Shown here one piece after another: positions 62,801 through 64,000 of a stretch of 64,000 nt of DNA. Source of the DNA: Spongilla lacustris (lineage: Eukaryota; Porifera; Demospongiae; Spongillida; Spongillidae); NCBI GenBank assembly GCA_949361645.1, contig OX442415.1, forward strand, positions 10,209,071 to 10,273,070, given 5' to 3'. A model generated the notes under the pieces. The model worked only from the letters and a program-made list of their open reading frames with translations, had not been told where the DNA came from and did not search any database. Positions within the stretch are counted from its first letter, which is position 1, and each line of letters begins with the position of its first letter. Both the position numbers and the translations under genes were made by a program.

Positions 62801-64000
62801 GCTGATGTCATAGTACTGTAAGTTCATATAACACCTGTTCCATTATTATGTCTAGCTAATTATGCTCCGCATGCACGCAGGAAATTAAAATTTGTGATAT
62901 AGGATTTGCAGGTGTAAGTTGAGTAAAAAGTAAGGAAATGTATATGCATGTATTTTACATAAAATTTAGCAAGTTCAGGCAGGTATTGTTTTAATAATAT
63001 ATTTGTGACAGTGTCCAGCAAAATCACCCTTTAGGTTTTTTAAATTAATTCCTATTAAAATTCAAAGTTTAACAAAACAGTGTATCTTTGTAACTGTTGT
63101 TTGCGCATTATGTGTGTCGAAGTTGGCTTTGATGCTCTAATTATTTTCCATGCAGTGAGTGCAAAGAAGAGTGCTCATAATGCATCATACAGTTGAACAG
63201 TGTGAACATTTTCCCGCTCAATTTGAGCCAATGCTTGTGGCAAATGCGTATGGCGCAAGAAAACGATCTTCTCACTCATGGCATGGAAAATTAGCAACTC
63301 ACCAAAATTGATTTGCAAATAGAATAGAGAGATGATTTAGGAATGCCTGCATGAAATTTTAAAAGAAAAGGTTGTACCGTTACGAAGATATATACTGTTT
63401 TGTTCAATGTAGAATTTTTATAGTAATTTATAAGCCAGAAGGGTACATGTAATTGACACTGTTGACTGTTCATTTATTTATATAAATCATGTAATGGAAA
63501 GCCTTTGAATTGAGAGCAGCAAGTTGCCAGACAGATCAAAGAAGATCTACAGCTCAAGTTGCTCAGCATAATTGCAGAAAGAGTATGAGCTTAATAACTT
63601 AATTAAATCCCGCCTACAGTAGGTCATTAATTCAATGAGCCTTTTTAATGTGGCAATCATTTTGCAATACCAACAGCATTAGTAGTTCTATTTGCAATCT
63701 AGCAGGAGTTATGTTATTTTGGTACAGGTATTATAAATACAGGAAGTGTATGAGCTTAATTTATATTTTTAATTCTCTACAGTTAATCATTATCAAAATG
63801 AGTTTATTTTTTATAAATGATTCTCCCTTAACTCCTATAGATGTGTTGTATGTTCAAACGAACTATTGTCGATACCAACAGCCGTTTTATTTCTATTTGC
63901 AATTAATGCAGGAATTATGTTTCTTTGGTACACGTCATTTAAGGTGGGTAAATATATGTGCTACAAGGTTAATTAAATCTCATTCTATTCTAGTGTTGGT
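44820..64000 (+). CDS. SID-1 / SIDT-family multipass membrane protein, 23 exons, 3' end beyond window
   Basis: Phase-consistent exons: 44820-44972, 45023-45129, 46312-46467, 56525-56552, 56772-56873, 56931-57017, 57081-57162, 57222-57281, 57342-57497, 57834-57892, 58037-58087, 58505-58555, 59299-59358, 61468-61547, 61599-61677, 61736-61806, 61847-61936, 61995-62047, 62124-62198, 62259-62395, 62453-62734, 62768-62817, 63841-63943; about 724 codons. Signal peptide (MAAMSFLLLLTCVHIAA); ectodomain with VVFVVREQENVLKW, IYYFEFPSDMTAV and CPPVDTLYDA; TM1 in exon 9; Ser/Thr-rich cytoplasmic loop in exons 10-14; then GIYYGIPALQVVLA, CYYNYQC, AFNNVLSNSGYVILG, ALYHVCPSDINFQFDTTFMF. The order matches human SIDT1/2 (as remembered), including Ser, His and Asp positions linked to the CREST hydrolase fold. 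The family handles dsRNA or cholesterol transport in endolysosomal or plasma membranes. About 100 C-terminal residues lie outside. Some donors (exons 8 and 21) are weak. Confidence 0.88.
45130..46311. other. SIDT intron 2
   Basis: No second gene is supported. A 108-codon ATG-started frame on the minus strand (45921-45595) has no recognisable domain. Confidence 0.4.
46516..47330. repeat. Inverted duplicate, left copy, in SIDT intron 3
   Basis: From GTGTCCAGCAAAATCGGGCT through repeated 'CAAATGTAYATTTCCGCCAT…TTGAAAAATTGC' words to the ATGGACGAAGAAATGGACTC-type region, this stretch is the reverse complement of 54740-55500 (plus the end of 56270). Identity is high in the AT-rich part. The copies lie about 7.4 kb apart inside the same intron. 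Confidence 0.8.
47340..47480 (+). pseudogene. Reverse-transcriptase-element fragment (GGLGIR motif)
   Basis: One frame reads SKVGGLGIRHLILRHQDSSYFSF, matching the 'GGLG(I/L)R … SSY.(S/A)S' segment that follows the polymerase core in the retroelement family at 37996. It is short and interrupted. Confidence 0.4.
47640..47885. repeat. Direct duplicate, copy A (continues at 51165-51480)
   Basis: CAGTGCCCTATTCATT … TTTTCCACACTATGCT, then after the inserted element ATGCTAATACAAATATAGGG … CCAGTCACTTGTC. The same sequence without the insertion is at 53622-54245 (copy B), which therefore shows the empty insertion site. Confidence 0.85.
48208..48402 (+). pseudogene. hAT transposase C-terminal (dimerisation) fragment
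   Basis: CASALRRLHNYMRASMGNSR…LALLHIHYDMDVD…RLE-type end matches the C-terminal dimerisation region of hAT transposases and their ZMYM1-like relatives ('SALRRLKTYLRSTMG..RLS.LALL.IH'). Only about 64 codons remain, next to the left end of the host element, so the upstream transposase has been deleted. Confidence 0.7.
48511..48810 (-). pseudogene. C-terminal fragment of the reverse-transcriptase retroelement
   Basis: Minus-strand frame: YKICAELGWSCIPLVVESFG, FKKLASRFSVQ, LTLSLVRSNARAFLAR. Same domain as 19600-19857. Its upstream part is cut by the hAT element inserted at 48811. Confidence 0.65.
48811..50783. mobile_element. hAT-type element with 8-bp target duplication
   Basis: Ends TAGGGTGTGCAACC and GGTTACACACCCTA are 13/14 inverted repeats. 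CTAAGCAG is exactly duplicated at 48803-48810 and 50784-50791. An 8-bp duplication with short inverted ends is typical of hAT transposons. The terminal regions are rich in AATCGATT/CGATTA words. The element is interrupted by another at 49374-50313. Confidence 0.85.
49374..50313. mobile_element. Innermost nested hAT-like element with zinc-finger transposase remnant
   Basis: Ends CAGGGACGGCGCCGCCGG and GGCGGCGACGGCCCTG are imperfect inverted repeats, and CCGGACCACTTTTT occurs near both ends. At 49628-49860 (+), frameshifted pieces read MATIADVRESIPSLPDELHH, CFAFPK, QWFDTWPFLHYDEGQD and MFCHTCVTAF, the N-terminal TTF-type zinc-finger region of hAT transposases. A GC-rich module lies at 50157-50290. 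The flanking 8-mers match only partly (CCTGACAT, CCTGTGCT), so the target duplication is unproven. Confidence 0.65.
51481..53621. other. SIDT intron 3, unassigned part
   Basis: AT-rich with no recognised element, RNA or gene. The longer open frames (for example 52923-53414) show no family resemblance. Confidence 0.4.
53622..54245. repeat. Direct duplicate, copy B (uninterrupted)
   Basis: Matches 47640-47885 joined to 51165-51480, with small indels. It runs through CACACTATATGCTAATATAA without the 3.3-kb element and serves as its empty-site control. Confidence 0.85.
54465..54610 (+). pseudogene. Reverse-transcriptase-element C-terminal fragment
   Basis: VESSGAWDKEVVLAFSRLAS and TRTNTPKSK match the 'VE(S/T).G.WG.EA…LA.R.A…PKS' block of the fragment at 19600. 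About 45 codons, then the frame is lost. Confidence 0.5.
54740..55500. repeat. Inverted duplicate, right copy, in SIDT intron 3
   Basis: Reverse complement of about 46530-47310, including the repeated GGCGGAAATGTACATTTGCA words and the ATTCAAGCCGAAGGGAATTG region. It directly abuts the palindromic element at 55503. Confidence 0.8.
55503..56285. mobile_element. ~780-bp palindromic element
   Basis: Arms of about 370 bp run inwards from CTTGTGGGGTTATAATTTTA at 55503 and its complement near 56267. Inside are ordered words TCCGTTACGGAGATA, CCCGCTTGATTCGC and their inverted copies. It is the best-preserved member of the family seen at 22765, 39560 and 63009. No coding content. The left inverted duplicate at 46516 lacks this palindrome at the matching junction (GGCTTGTGGG|TCCGTG). 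Confidence 0.75.
56688..56783 (+). repeat. 48-bp tandem duplication over the SIDT exon 5 splice acceptor
   Basis: TTCAATATTCTACTGGTCTA…CCCATAGATATACTACTT occurs twice, 48 bp apart, so there are two identical acceptors (AG at 56722-56723 and 56770-56771). Using the first would add 16 codons in frame ending in TAG; only the second gives an open exon 5. Confidence 0.85.
58095..58291. mobile_element. 197-bp inverted-repeat element just after SIDT exon 11
   Basis: CATGGGCACCCGTAGCATTT at the left and GGGGCCCCCTGGGACACCCATG at the right form imperfect inverted ends related to those at 21527. It begins 8 bp after the exon 11 donor. A second copy (CAAGGGCGCCCGTAGC, 58563 to about 58700) begins at the same distance after exon 12 and carries the GC-rich module. 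Confidence 0.65.
58563..58700. mobile_element. Related GC-rich element just after SIDT exon 12
   Basis: CAAGGGCGCCCGTAGC, a poly-G run, CTGCCGCCCTGGGAAGGGTG, GGGAGCGCTGTAAGCT and GGGCCCCAGAAGCCAATGC. Its right end is not clear. Its position relative to the exon 12 donor equals that of the element after exon 11. Confidence 0.6.
59125..59945. repeat. ~270-bp tandem repeat in the SIDT loop region, three copies
   Basis: GGCCTCTAGACAGTGGTAAC…CATTTCACCAATGGACAGCA…AAAATGGAGCATAACTTTCC occurs at 59482 and 59751 almost unchanged; a diverged copy without the first part is at 59125-59230. SIDT exon 13 lies between the diverged copy and the first good copy. Confidence 0.8.
59950..61467. other. SIDT intron 13, unassigned part
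   Basis: AT-rich, no further exon recognised. Additional small loop exons could be present but I cannot support any. The dispersed word ATTTGAGTTGCATGCAACATGTT is at about 61258. Confidence 0.4.
63009..63475. mobile_element. Diverged member of the CAGTGTCCAGCAAAATC element family
   Basis: Starts CAGTGTCCAGCAAAATCACC and ends GGGTACATGTAATTGACACTG; inside are TTTTCCCGCTCAATTTGAGC and GGTTGTACCGTTACGAAGAT, as in 55503-56285. It lies in SIDT intron 22. Confidence 0.6.
63600..63745 (+). pseudogene. Decayed duplicate of SIDT exon 23
   Basis: ATACCAACAGCATTAGTAGTTC … TTTGCAATCTAGCAGGAGTTATG … TTTTGGTACAGG corresponds to ATACCAACAGCCGTTTTATT … TTTGCAATTAATGCAGGAATTATG … CTTTGGTACACG in exon 23 (63841-63943). 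A TAG interrupts the frame and the donor is changed. The flanking intron words (TATGAGCTTAAT, CTACAGT) are duplicated too, about 190 bp apart. Confidence 0.75.

Overview
This is a eukaryotic, animal-type window: split genes with short GT-AG introns, few genes, and many transposon remnants and satellites. A sponge (demosponge) is the best guess. A single-exon gene at 1638-2381 (-) encodes the cysteine-rich C-terminal domain of sponge 'short-chain collagen C4' proteins, and the rest (mitochondrial-clan P450, SID-1 family gene, Frizzled-like receptor, ACATGTACATGTA-rich spacers) fits an early-branching metazoan. The species is not identified, and all family names come from reading translated sequence, not from searches.

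Layout. 1-2450: remnant of a CENP-B/pogo-type DNA-binding domain, one orphan exon, and the collagen-C4-like gene with a TATA box. 4.1-9.3 kb: a 20-bp minisatellite split by a 1,042-bp transposon, (CA)n tracts and a pyrimidine tract. 9.3-12.6 kb: GTACAGG repeats, a 955-bp element with perfect 32-bp inverted ends, and a broken LTR-retrotransposon gag. 14.3-15.7 kb: broken paralogue of the coiled-coil gene at 40.8-42.0 kb. 16.1-17.7 kb (-): a Frizzled-like receptor with a frameshift and no visible TM6-7. 18.8-30 kb: mainly tandem repeats, including a 71-bp satellite with a 499-bp higher-order period, flanked by a ~237-bp inverted repeat pair about 6 kb apart. 31.7-37.8 kb (+): a complete but dead 12-exon mitochondrial P450. 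40.8-42.0 kb (+): an unrecognised coiled-coil protein split by one in-frame TAG.

44.8-64.0 kb (+): the main apparently functional gene, a SID-1/SIDT-family multipass membrane protein. I could thread 23 phase-consistent exons (about 724 codons) before the window ends. Its third intron (46.5-56.5 kb) is a transposon nest with an element-free duplicate of the insertion site, and a Mutator-like element ends about 70 bp upstream of its start codon. Small exons for its cytoplasmic loop are tandemly duplicated, and a decayed copy of its last visible exon lies upstream of the functional one.

No operon-like cooperation is expected. Several genes show stages of decay beside live homologues, and transposons have shaped introns, exon number and promoter sequence. 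Intron boundaries are inferred from GT/AG signals, reading phase and family resemblance; transcript data would decide them.
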